Below, in pieces: positions 1 to 7,040 of a stretch of DNA of 12,226 bases; the stretch's first letter is position 1, and every line of letters starts with the position of its first letter. This stretch comes from a bacterium (lineage in GTDB: Bacteria; Hydrogenedentota; Hydrogenedentia; Hydrogenedentiales; SLHB01). A program made the translations under genes and the position numbers. Below the pieces are notes generated by a model. The model did no database searches. It was not told where the DNA came from and saw only the letters and a program-made list of their open reading frames with translations. The stretch spans positions 1 to 12,226 of the forward strand of contig JAAEQP010000631.1 of NCBI GenBank assembly GCA_024231375.1. The letters are read 5' to 3'.

Positions 1-16
1 GCGAGCGCAGCGAGAC

Positions 17-27
17 GGGTCTGTCCC
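17..27. repeat. GGGTCTGTCCC motif preceded by a GCGAGCGCAGCGAGAC stretch (possible dispersed-repeat remnant)
   Basis: The first 30 bases hold a GCGAGCGCAGCGAGA stretch followed by GGGTCTGTCCC. From memory, sequences of the form GGG(A/T)C(A/T)G(A/T)CCC recur many times in genomes that carry REP-associated (RAYT/Y1-type) transposases, often outside genes. Only one copy lies in the window and no transposase is visible, so this is a weak call based on motif resemblance alone. The rest of 1-140 shows no convincing gene on either strand. Confidence 0.2.
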
Positions 28-143
28 TAGCTTCCTTCGCGGGCATCGCGCCAGGGCCGATGCTTCTTCAACAACCCCCCTGTCCCGCTTCCTGCGGATC
101 CTGCCCAGCGCAGTGCCCTCGGTTCCAACGCGCCCCCATGGCC

Positions 144-179
144 AAAAAGAAAGGACCCCGCCTTTCCGGCGGGGTCCTT
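144..179 (-). terminator. Intrinsic terminator of the prepilin-like gene
   Basis: A perfect 12-bp inverted repeat (AAGGACCCCGCC at 151-162 and its complement at 168-179) encloses a 5-nt loop. Read on the minus strand, the stem is followed at once by TCTTTTT (150-144). This is a GC-rich stem plus U-tract about 50 nt after the stop codon of the minus-strand prepilin-like gene. It is a classical Rho-independent terminator for that gene. Confidence 0.9.
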
Positions 180-228
180 GGTCCTTGAGTCTCAGTATGA
201 ACGCTATCTGAGTATTCGAGCCGATCCC

Positions 229-1089
229 CTACGGGATCATACTGCCGGCCGTCTCCATGATACGCGCCCACGCAACGGAGACCGGCGTCTCGCCCGGGTA
301 GCGGACGAACCTCACGTGACCGTCCATATACAGCACATTGCAGCCGCCCGGGATGTGGTTCATGAACTCGGGCTGGCCCGCATTCAGGTCGTCCCACATG
401 ATGAAGATTTCGCTCTGGCCCCTTGCGGTTGCGGCCGGATTGTTGATGTCCGAAATGAAGAACCGCTCGATGCCCTCTCGGAGCCGGTACAAGGTCGAAT
501 CGCCGGCATCGATGTCATCGTCGTAGTCCGAGAGCGAGCCGCCAATAAGACCGATGACGTTCGCCATCCCGGTCTGGAAGTCCGCGGTGGTGTTCGCAAA
601 CACGTCGAAGGCCGGATCGTTCTCGTCCGTGGTCACGAACTTGCCCATGTCCACGGCCCATGCGAAGTAGTTGTACGACGTCGCCCGGAACCGGCAAGGA
701 GCCCAGCTCCCTTGTTCGAGACCACCAACGCGCCATGTGTCCAGGTCATCGTCCGAGTCCGACGGACAACCGCCGATGTTCGGATCCGTCAAGTACTCCG
801 GATAGATGGCTGTACCGTCCGGAAACAACTCCAGGTACGTCGACGGAATGCAGGTCTCGTCGGAGTCGGAAGTGTTCTTGTACAGTTGGAGGGTGGGGAA
901 CTTCTCGCCCTTGGACTCGTTCGAGTACAGCTTGTAGACGAGCCCCCACTGTTTCAGGTTGTTCTGGCAGGCCGCCCGCCGGGCCGCTTCACGAGCGCGC
1001 GCGAGAGCGGGGAGCAGGATGGCCGCCAAAATTCCGATGATAGCGATTACGACCAACAGCTCAATCAGTGTAAATCCTCTGGTCTTCAT
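229..1089 (-). CDS. Type IV prepilin-like (pseudopilin) protein with H-x-DG C-terminal box
   Basis: Predicted 286-aa secreted pilin-like protein. Residues 2-5 (KTRG) form the short basic leader; prepilin peptidase would cut after Gly5 before Phe6, and Glu10 is the conserved +5 glutamate. Residues 6-28 are the hydrophobic assembly helix. The C-terminus has [17 protein letters not shown] (His245, Asp256-Gly257), the box of the prepilin-type 'H-X9-DG' family abundant in Planctomycetes and Hydrogenedentes, here with ten residues between His and Asp instead of nine. The middle is acidic (DSDDD, DYDDD) with four cysteines. The start follows AGGAG about 9 nt upstream. The gene is monocistronic, with its own promoter and terminator. 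Such proteins are found as large paralogous sets; their substrate or structure is unknown, and they are not proven to form pili. Confidence 0.92.
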   Translation of the reverse strand: MKTRGFTLIELLVVIAIIGILAAILLPALARAREAARRAACQNNLKQWGLVYKLYSNESKGEKFPTLQLYKNTSDSDETCIPSTYLELFPDGTAIYPEYLTDPNIGGCPSDSDDDLDTWRVGGLEQGSWAPCRFRATSYNYFAWAVDMGKFVTTDENDPAFDVFANTTADFQTGMANVIGLIGGSLSDYDDDIDAGDSTLYRLREGIERFFISDINNPAATARGQSEIFIMWDDLNAGQPEFMNHIPGGCNVLYMDGHVRFVRYPGETPVSVAWARIMETAGSMIP

Positions 1090-1364
1090 GGTTGATTGCT
1101 CCTATTGTCCGAATTGCCTCACAAGAAGAATACAGATCGGAAGGTGTTCCCAGGGTGACAGGATTAATGCGATGGATGGGAACAACTCCCACGGGCGGGG
1201 TCTGGCATCACCTCCCTTCTCAGAAGGTTCGCCATGGAGTGGCAAGGCTACATGAATCCGTCCGGCTCCGAGGCAGAAACCCCGGCATCTCCCAAGAACC
1301 GCTCCATGACACCCAGTATGCGGCCGACACGACACCCACGATCATGTGTCAGCCCTCTATCTAG
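1090..1364 (-). other. Long 5' leader of the prepilin-like gene (no gene)
   Basis: The stretch 1090-1490 has no supportable gene on either strand. If the promoter at 1365-1393 is used, the prepilin mRNA would begin near 1358 and carry a leader of roughly 270 nt. It contains short self-complementary stretches: CCTTCTGAGAAGG read on the minus strand near 1216-1228, and GGGAGTTGTTCCC near 1180-1190. I compared it by eye with the c-di-GMP GEMM-I consensus and saw no match. The remainder, 1394-1490, separates this leader from the end of the isomerase gene and shows no clear terminator. Confidence 0.35.
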
Positions 1365-1393
1365 AGTGTACACCTCTTGGACGGATGTGTAAA
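1365..1393 (-). promoter_or_regulatory. Sigma-70-like promoter, minus strand, upstream of the prepilin-like gene
   Basis: On the minus strand TTTACA (1393-1388; five of six matches to TTGACA) is separated by exactly 17 bp from TACACT (1370-1365; four of six matches to TATAAT). It points at the prepilin-like gene about 275 bp away. The spacing and box quality are good, but the long distance to the start codon lowers confidence. Confidence 0.45.
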
Positions 1394-1490
1394 GGGTTCG
1401 TTGACAATCGCATAAATCACACTGATCGCGCCACGCGCAGAATGCTCCGTGTGCGGGGGTGGGCTACCGTCGCGTCCGGGTGCGAGGGGT

Positions 1491-2321
1491 CTATGCCTTG
1501 CGCAGGACCTTGCGCAGGTATTTGATGCTGGTCCGGCCCTGTTCTTCGGTGCTGCATTCAACGGACAGGACACCTTTGAACTTGGCTTTGCGCAGGATCT
1601 TCACGATGCGGGCCCAGTCGAGCACACCTTCGCCGCAAGCGCAGCCCGACGGAACACCGGTCACCTTGCCGCGGTCGTCCATCACCACGCCGCCGATGTC
1701 TTTGGCATGAACGTGGACCACCTTCTTGGCAATGGCTTCCAGGAAAGCGTAGGTGTCTTCACCGGCCATGAACACGTTTCCGGTATCCGGATTGCAACTG
1801 AAGTAGGGCGAATCGACGAGGCCGAGGAGTTCCAGGTAGGTCTTCAACTTCACGGTGTAGACCTGGTGCGGTTCCAAGGCAATGTGGATCTTGTGGCGTT
1901 CCGCGACCGGAAGCACGCGACGCAGGGTGTAATGGATAATGTTGTACGCCTGGCGCTTGGTCATCCAGTCGGGGATGACGCCTTCGTCGGTGCATACGCA
2001 CGTGGCGCCCACCGCGTCGGCATATTCGATGGCACGCGTGAGGAAGGGCACGCTGATTTCGGGTTGCGCCATGGGCGCGTGGGCGCTGACGGCGCTCACC
2101 TTCAGTCCGAAGCCCTTGACGATATCGCGAATCTCGAGGGGATCGCGTTCCATGCTGACGGCGCCGTAGTAGCCGGCTTCGCACAGCAGGTCGCGGCCGT
2201 TGAGCATATTGAGTTCGCAGTAGCGGTAGCCCTGCTTGCGGATCGTCTCTAGCGAGTATTCGAGGGTCTTGTCTGCGTGACGAAAGGCCTCGGTGTTCAG
2301 TCCAACCTGGATGTCTGCCAT
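1491..2321 (-). CDS. Sugar phosphate isomerase/epimerase-like TIM-barrel protein (AP endonuclease family 2 fold)
   Basis: Predicted 276-aa cytoplasmic enzyme of the xylose-isomerase-like TIM-barrel family (as IolE, hydroxypyruvate isomerase, tagatose 3-epimerase). Metal/catalytic candidates occur at the expected barrel positions: Glu150 (ALEPHQ), Asp179 (NPDTGN), His203/His205 (VHVHAKD) and Glu255 (SVEC), plus His81. These would bind a divalent cation and support enolisation of a ketose or inosose; the substrate cannot be told from sequence. The ATG at 2319-2321 is chosen over the one 33 nt upstream because GGGGGAG lies 5 nt before it and the protein then starts at the usual MADIQVGLNT. It lies 129 nt downstream of the Gfo/Idh/MocA gene on the same strand, a common pairing in sugar-oxidation clusters. 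Confidence 0.9.
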   Translation of the reverse strand: MADIQVGLNTEAFRHADKTLEYSLETIRKQGYRYCELNMLNGRDLLCEAGYYGAVSMERDPLEIRDIVKGFGLKVSAVSAHAPMAQPEISVPFLTRAIEYADAVGATCVCTDEGVIPDWMTKRQAYNIIHYTLRRVLPVAERHKIHIALEPHQVYTVKLKTYLELLGLVDSPYFSCNPDTGNVFMAGEDTYAFLEAIAKKVVHVHAKDIGGVVMDDRGKVTGVPSGCACGEGVLDWARIVKILRKAKFKGVLSVECSTEEQGRTSIKYLRKVLRKA

Positions 2322-2450
2322 GGTCTCCCCCTTCCGCGCCCGCGCCCCGGGCACTTGCTCTTCTACGTTGCGTGCGACGCTTCGCCACGATACATCATCG
2401 CGTCTGGTTGTGTCGATGACGGGACGAGGCCCAAGCTTGCGACCGTCCTC

Positions 2451-3518
2451 CTAGCTCTGCGGCCCCTTCCAGGCGTCGAGGTACTGCTTCGCAACGACGA
2501 GGTCTTCCAGAGCCTCGGCGGAGGAACACAGGGGCGCCATGTCGCCCCGCACGGCGGCGACGAAGTTCAAGGCCTGCTGCCGCATGGCGTGTACGAAGGG
2601 CAAGGTGGGCACCACGGTCTCCGGCGTAACCCCGTCCCCGGGGTCACGCAGAATCTCGACGCGTCCCGGCCGGGACAAGGCCACGGGCGCAGGCAAGTCA
2701 ATCTTCACATAGCCATGCTCGAAACACACCAGGGCCTGTTCCATCCACTCGACGGAGGTCTTGAACGGCGTCATCTCCAGCGTACCGGGAACGCCACTCT
2801 CGCTCTGCACCCCCATGACCACACCGGTTGGGTCGGCATAGGTCACGTGGTAGTTCTCACCAAGGAGATGGCGCATGAGGTTCACCTGGTGGATGTAGTA
2901 ATTGACGAAGGACTCGTACTGCTTGAACCTCGTCTCGTCCATGTCGCTCGGTGGCGCATCGAATTCGATGGGAGGCATGGTCTCGTCGGAATGCACCATG
3001 TCGAAGAACCCCCCAGCAACCCAATCTCCCTCGGGCATCAGTACGCGCACGTACTTGAGCGGACCCAGTTCACCGGATGTCTTGAATGATTCGATAGCGT
3101 CTTTGGCGTACATGGTGGCGGGATCGCTGCGTTTGTGATAGCCGACCATGTGGAAGGCGCCGCTTTCCTTCTCGGCCTGCACGATCCGTTGGCCCACCTC
3201 CATGCTCGCGGCAATGGGTTTCTCGGTGAACAAAGGCTTGCCGTACTTCAGCAGATCGGGCAACAGCACGCCGTGGCGGGTGAAGGGTTGGGACGCGACG
3301 ATGGCGTCGACTTCCTCCTTCTGAAGCATCTCGGCGTAGTCGGTATAGACCTTGGGCACCCCGTACTTGGCGGCGACCTTGCGGCCCAGTTCCGGTCGGA
3401 TTTCAGCCAGCGCAACGACGTCGCACGTGTCGATGGACGCATAGTTTCTGAGGTGAGCGCACTGGCCCATGCCGCCCGTGCCTACAAATGCGACCCGTAC
3501 CTTGCCTTCCTGAGTCAT
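2451..3518 (-). CDS. Gfo/Idh/MocA-family NAD(P)-dependent oxidoreductase
   Basis: Predicted 355-aa cytoplasmic dehydrogenase. The N-terminal Rossmann fold has GTGGMG at 13-18 for the dinucleotide. EKP at 99-101 is the family hallmark, whose lysine takes part in catalysis. The C-terminal alpha/beta domain runs from about 135 to 340. Where many members have a D-x-x-x-H active-site pair, this one has His210 and His217 in a YYIHQVNLMRH segment, so substrate handling may differ. Length is typical. The ATG is preceded by GGGGAG 8 nt upstream. It begins 12 nt after the stop of the FG-GAP gene, so the two are almost certainly co-transcribed. The likely role is oxidation or epimerisation-linked oxidation of a sugar, sugar acid or inositol derivative. 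The substrate is unknown. Confidence 0.92.
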   Translation of the reverse strand: MTQEGKVRVAFVGTGGMGQCAHLRNYASIDTCDVVALAEIRPELGRKVAAKYGVPKVYTDYAEMLQKEEVDAIVASQPFTRHGVLLPDLLKYGKPLFTEKPIAASMEVGQRIVQAEKESGAFHMVGYHKRSDPATMYAKDAIESFKTSGELGPLKYVRVLMPEGDWVAGGFFDMVHSDETMPPIEFDAPPSDMDETRFKQYESFVNYYIHQVNLMRHLLGENYHVTYADPTGVVMGVQSESGVPGTLEMTPFKTSVEWMEQALVCFEHGYVKIDLPAPVALSRPGRVEILRDPGDGVTPETVVPTLPFVHAMRQQALNFVAAVRGDMAPLCSSAEALEDLVVAKQYLDAWKGPQS

Positions 3519-3530
3519 CGAAAGTCTCCC

Positions 3531-4613
3531 CTACTCGCCTTCGTTGTAGAGCACGTACAGCCCGTCTTTTCCGGGGGCCACAATGTCGAGCCGACCGTCG
3601 CCCGTGAGGTCGGCCACGGCGAAGTGGATGCCGCATCCCGTACCCACGCGGGCCGGACCGAAGTCAATCACCTGCTTCGAGAAGGATTCGCCATTCCATT
3701 TGAAGTAGTAAATGCCCACATCGTCGGTGCTGCCCGGATCGTTGCCGCAGTGGGCGCGGTACCGCTTGCCCGTAACCAGTTCACACTGGCCGTCGCCGTC
3801 GATATCGACCCAGATAAGGTCGTGGTACTGGCTGTTGAAGGGGTCGATGGGGTGCTTCACCCAACTGCGCTTGCCGTCGCCGTCCACCTTCTGTTCCCAC
3901 CAATCCAAACCGTACGCATGGGACTGTCCGACAATGAGGTCGTTGAGTCCGTCGCCGTTCACGTCCGCCACGATGACCGGTACACTGGCGGAACCCAGGT
4001 CGAAGTCCGCATGGTACGTCCACTCGCCGGTGATCGGGTCTTCGGGCGCTTCCAGCCAACCGTGGGCCATGACGAAATCGCCTCGCCCGCTGCCTGAGAT
4101 GTCGCCCCACCCGAGGCCGTGGCCCTGGGGTTTGTCGTAGACGGTGTGTGCGGAGAACGCACCCTTGCCCTTGCCATTCTCACCCGTGATGAGTTTGTAC
4201 ACCACCAGCGGGCCACCCGGCGTATTGGGAACAATCTCCAGCACGCCGTCGCCGTCCACATCCCAGGCCCGGGTCGATTCCACATTGCCGCACTCCGCGA
4301 TCACGTGTTCGGGCCACTCCGCCTCGGGGTCGCCAGGATTCTCGCGCCACCGGACCGTGTTGCCCCACCAGCCGCCGGTCACGAAGTCCAACCGGCCGTT
4401 GCCCGTGATGTCCAGATGGATGGTCGAGAAATCGTCGAAATACTCACCCTCGGCGAGGATTGCGCCGATAGGATGCTTCTTCTTGAAGTCAGGCCCCTCG
4501 TACCACCACGCGCCGGACACGATGTCCGGAATGCCATCGTTATTCACGTCGAACACGCCGGCCGACTCGTACCGTTCGTCGGCAACCATCACCTTGCGGA
4601 ATTTCAGCGGCAT
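3531..4613 (-). CDS. FG-GAP/VCBS repeat beta-propeller protein without signal peptide
   Basis: Predicted 360-aa protein made of seven calcium-loop-type repeats of the form DxxGDGxxD: 22-30, 68-76, 118-126, 171-179, 217-225, 270-278 and 335-343. The number and the roughly 50-residue spacing fit a seven-bladed beta-propeller of the integrin-alpha/VCBS type. No signal peptide or membrane segment is present: the protein starts MPLKFRKVMVADERYESAG. The ATG at 4611-4613 is chosen over one 30 nt upstream because AAAGGA sits 7 nt before it. It is first in a minus-strand set with the Gfo/Idh/MocA gene. Related single-domain FG-GAP proteins are frequent in Planctomycetes; they may bind glycans or act as scaffolds, but no activity can be assigned. 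A lysine/glycine-rich GENGKGKGAF stretch at about 144-153 forms a loop between blades. Confidence 0.88.
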   Translation of the reverse strand: MPLKFRKVMVADERYESAGVFDVNNDGIPDIVSGAWWYEGPDFKKKHPIGAILAEGEYFDDFSTIHLDITGNGRLDFVTGGWWGNTVRWRENPGDPEAEWPEHVIAECGNVESTRAWDVDGDGVLEIVPNTPGGPLVVYKLITGENGKGKGAFSAHTVYDKPQGHGLGWGDISGSGRGDFVMAHGWLEAPEDPITGEWTYHADFDLGSASVPVIVADVNGDGLNDLIVGQSHAYGLDWWEQKVDGDGKRSWVKHPIDPFNSQYHDLIWVDIDGDGQCELVTGKRYRAHCGNDPGSTDDVGIYYFKWNGESFSKQVIDFGPARVGTGCGIHFAVADLTGDGRLDIVAPGKDGLYVLYNEGE

Positions 4614-4725
4614 AGTGGCGTCCTTTCTTCGAAGAGCCCCCACGGTCTGTCTATCTCACACGCGGGGGATTCTACGCCGTGCTGGGGCGAGAATGCCAGT
4701 CGAACGGCAGCGGCAGGTTGTGAGC

Positions 4726-4750
4726 CACCGATTTCACGGATGACACTGAT
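4726..4750. repeat. Three 9-bp-spaced CACnGAT units
   Basis: CACCGAT, CACGGAT and CACTGAT follow each other at exact 9-bp intervals (4726, 4735, 4744) with 2-nt spacers, in the gap between the FG-GAP gene and the DUF2961 terminator. From memory, degenerate CACGGAT/TTCACGGAT strings recur as dispersed intergenic repeats in many environmental bacterial genomes. This could be a short remnant of one, or a regulatory repeat for the FG-GAP gene about 115 bp away. Confidence 0.4.
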
Positions 4751-4754
4751 GGAG

Positions 4755-4797
4755 AAAGGAATGCGAAACCGCCGCGACTACCATTGTCGCGGCGGTT
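4755..4797 (-). terminator. Intrinsic terminator of the DUF2961 gene
   Basis: A perfect 12-bp inverted repeat (AACCGCCGCGAC at 4767-4778, complement at 4786-4797) encloses a 7-nt loop, 29 nt past the stop codon of the minus-strand DUF2961 gene. In minus-strand reading the stem ends in GGTT and runs into TCGCATTCCTTTC, a T-rich but interrupted tail. It fits a Rho-independent terminator that separates this gene from the FG-GAP/dehydrogenase set. Confidence 0.75.
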
Positions 4798-4825
4798 CTA
4801 CTGACGATTTGCCTCTCAGCCCCCT

Positions 4826-5983
4826 CTACTCGATGACCAGCTTCTCCTTGTCCGGCAAGGCCGGGAAGGTCTGGTGGGGTTCGAGTTGATACCAGTAGGC
4901 GACGGAAGCGAGATCGTCGCGCAGGGGCAGGTAGCGGCCTTCGCTTTGCCAACCCAGACTCTGGATGGTCACTCGCAGATCCTGTTCGAAGCGTACGGGA
5001 TCGGTGATGTGCCAGCGGTACTGGCCGAACCGGCGCTGTTCGCCGTCGTAGGGAATGTGGTGGAACCCGGCGTAGGGAGAGGTGAAACTCTCGTAGGTGT
5101 AGGTCACCTTGCCCTTGCCCTTGCCCTTGTCGCGGCGTTCAGCGTAGCCGTAGGATCCGCAGAAGTAGTCTTCTTCACCGGTGCCGCAGATGGTGGGGAA
5201 CTCGGTGTCGCCGTCCATGAAGAATTTGATCTCGCCTTCACCCCACCAGCCTCCGCTGTTGGCGCCGTGGGCGAGGTAGGTGCCCACGTAGTGGCCGCGG
5301 CCGCGGATGCCGTCGACGATGGTGTAGTCCTCCTTCTCGGGCAAGGGGTTCACGCGGCGGAACTGGGCGTGGAAGTACGGGGTGTTCTCGGCCACGGCTT
5401 CCAGCGAGTAGTCAATCTGGTAGTAGAGGGTCGCCCGCTTCTCCCCCATGTTCGCCATGGTGACGCGGAAGCCTTTGCGGAAGGGCATCTGCCAGTAGCA
5501 ATTGAACCCGCTTCGGGGATTCACGCAGACGGCCAGCGACGTGATGCGGGGTTCGTTGCGCATGCCCCAGCCCGCGGCAAAAAAGTCGCCCACAGGCACT
5601 TCGACGGACGGCTCATCTTCACCGTCCCAGTAGAACCGGAAGATCATGAGACGGTAGTCACCGACGGGCGTCATCCAGATATGGTTGATGACACCCGACC
5701 CCTCGACTTCGCCCATGGTGAACTCCGTGCCAGGTTCGATGTGGACGTAGGGATTCACTTTCCACCCTTGTCCCAACTCGCGCGCGGCACGTGCGGCGGA
5801 TCCTTCTTCGAGGGTGGCCATGCCACCCTTCCCCTTCTCGCCCGTGAAGTTCTCCGGGCTGATCGACCGGGTCTGGGCGTCCTTCAACGCGCATAACTGA
5901 TCCATTGCTGAATTCTGCGCATGCACTAACGGAGTACACAAGACCAGGAAACACACGGACAGGCAAAGACTGGTTGTTCTCAT
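4826..5983 (-). CDS. Exported DUF2961 (GH172-type) protein, probable furanosidase-like glycoside hydrolase
   Basis: Predicted 385-aa secreted or periplasmic protein. Residues 1-22 are a signal peptide (MRTTSL, hydrophobic core, cleavage likely after VHA before Gln23). The body matches DUF2961 as I know it: SPENFTGEKGKGGMA near 42-56, the GSGVINHIWMT strand at 95-105, GGWWGEGEIKFFMDGD at 244-259, and CGTGEEDYFCGSYGY at 266-280. DUF2961 was reclassified as GH172 after members were shown to act on alpha-D-arabinofuranosides and alpha-D-fructofuranosides. Glu249 and Glu270 are 21 residues apart, the spacing I recall for the catalytic Glu pair of the characterised enzyme. The ATG at 5981-5983 has GGAGGGGAG 6 nt upstream; the longer upstream frame lacks an RBS and would bury the signal peptide. 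A KGKGKGK tract (286-292) comes from a repeated 6-bp unit. The exact sugar is uncertain. Confidence 0.88.
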   Translation of the reverse strand: MRTTSLCLSVCFLVLCTPLVHAQNSAMDQLCALKDAQTRSISPENFTGEKGKGGMATLEEGSAARAARELGQGWKVNPYVHIEPGTEFTMGEVEGSGVINHIWMTPVGDYRLMIFRFYWDGEDEPSVEVPVGDFFAAGWGMRNEPRITSLAVCVNPRSGFNCYWQMPFRKGFRVTMANMGEKRATLYYQIDYSLEAVAENTPYFHAQFRRVNPLPEKEDYTIVDGIRGRGHYVGTYLAHGANSGGWWGEGEIKFFMDGDTEFPTICGTGEEDYFCGSYGYAERRDKGKGKGKVTYTYESFTSPYAGFHHIPYDGEQRRFGQYRWHITDPVRFEQDLRVTIQSLGWQSEGRYLPLRDDLASVAYWYQLEPHQTFPALPDKEKLVIE

Positions 5984-6148
5984 TGCTCGCTCCCCTCCAT
6001 CGATTGGAACCGGCCAGCGCAGGACAACCTGCGGATCACGGCACGGATTCTCCCGGTTGATCGTCGGTGAAGGGCATTTGGCCTGAACTCTGGGGTCGAT
6101 TTCAAGCACAGGGCGCGGGCCAGGCGGCGAGGCGGGGATTGCTTCCGG

Positions 6149-6154
6149 TATAAT
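6149..6154 (+). promoter_or_regulatory. Perfect TATAAT -10 box upstream of the GDPD gene
   Basis: TATAAT lies 55 bp before the ATG of the phosphodiesterase gene, in the 226-bp divergent gap between it and the DUF2961 gene. I found no convincing -35 hexamer at 16-18 bp spacing and no TGn extension, so use as a promoter is plausible but unproven. No clear minus-strand promoter was found in the same gap. Confidence 0.4.
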
Positions 6155-6209
6155 GGCGGGGCACGCACCCAAGGAGGGTACTTCCGGGATCCGAAGGGAG
6201 ACACAATCG

Positions 6210-7034
6210 ATGAGCAGTTGGAGCAGACTGTTGTGTGCGTTCTTGGCCTTGTCGTGTCTGCTGGCGGGCGCGGCCGCGGCGGGAACAGAGGTACTGCCTC
6301 TCAGACCGCCCAAGCACGGAGGCGTCTACGTGATCGCGCATCGCGGCGCCCATCTGGGCATTCCCGAAAACACGTTACCCGCCTATCGAAAGGCGATCGA
6401 ATTGGGCGTGGACTTCGTAGAGGTGGACATTCGTACCACCAAGGACGGCAAGTTCGTCAGCGTCCACAACCGGACGGTTGACGGGTATGCGGAAGGAATT
6501 GAGGGCGCTGTTCGCGACCTGACGCTGAAGGAACTGCGCGCGTTGGACGTGGGAATGCAGGTAGGCCCCGAGTGGAAGGGCACACGAATCCCCACCTTCG
6601 AGGAAATACTGGATCTGTGCAAAGGGCGGTGCGGCATCTGGTTGGACTTGAAGGATGCGGATATTGTCCCGCTCGTCAAGCTCATCAAGGCCCGCCAAAT
6701 GGAACACGAGGTCGTGTGGTGCATCTCGCCCAAGGAAGTCGCCCTCTTGCGCGCGGCGTGTCCCGAGTGCATTGAGATGCCCGACCCCGGCGACGAGAAG
6801 AACCTTGCACAGGTGTTGGCCGAAACAAGACCGCGCATGGTGTGTCCCGTGTGGCACAGTTTCTCGCGGACCTACGCCAAGCCCTGTCACGAAGCAGGGG
6901 TGGTGGTATTCGTGGACGAGCGAAAACCGACCCGTCGGTGGTGGGAAAAAGCGCTGGCCTGGGATGCCGACGGAATTCAGACCAACGACCCGGCCAAGTT
7001 GATCGCGTTTCTCAAGGACCGCGAGAAGCGCTGA
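6210..7034 (+). CDS. Exported glycerophosphodiester phosphodiesterase family protein
   Basis: Predicted 274-aa enzyme hydrolysing glycerophosphodiesters to glycerol 3-phosphate and an alcohol. Residues 1-24 form a signal peptide (hydrophobic core, AAAA before Gly25), so it acts outside the cytoplasm. GDPD hallmarks in order: HRG at 44-46, PENT at 52-55, EVD at 71-73 (metal ligands with Glu53), His86 as general acid/base, LDLK at 145-148, and the C-terminal DGIQTNDP at 254-261. The His86 position reads HNRT where most members have HD, a mild variant. The ATG at 6210 follows AGGGAG; the longer upstream frame would place residues before the signal peptide. It runs towards the minus-strand glycoside-hydrolase-like gene, only 6 nt apart, with no terminator between. 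Its natural substrate could also be a teichoic-acid-like or lipid-derived diester. Confidence 0.92.
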   Translation: MSSWSRLLCAFLALSCLLAGAAAAGTEVLPLRPPKHGGVYVIAHRGAHLGIPENTLPAYRKAIELGVDFVEVDIRTTKDGKFVSVHNRTVDGYAEGIEGAVRDLTLKELRALDVGMQVGPEWKGTRIPTFEEILDLCKGRCGIWLDLKDADIVPLVKLIKARQMEHEVVWCISPKEVALLRAACPECIEMPDPGDEKNLAQVLAETRPRMVCPVWHSFSRTYAKPCHEAGVVVFVDERKPTRRWWEKALAWDADGIQTNDPAKLIAFLKDREKR

Positions 7035-7040
7035 GCCGCG

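Noticed and set aside
1401..1429. TTGACA on the plus strand as a promoter
   Set aside because: No acceptable -10 box occurs 16-18 bp downstream (GATCGC), and no plus-strand gene follows.
178..4097. Long plus-strand open frames opposite the prepilin, isomerase, dehydrogenase and FG-GAP genes
   Set aside because: They are antisense frames opened by high-GC codon use; they lack recognisable domains and ribosome-binding sites, while the opposite strand encodes known families throughout.
5984..6313. N-terminal extension of the DUF2961 protein by 110 residues
   Set aside because: It would overlap the divergent GDPD gene and its -10 box and bury a clear signal peptide; a strong Shine-Dalgarno site precedes the ATG at 5983.
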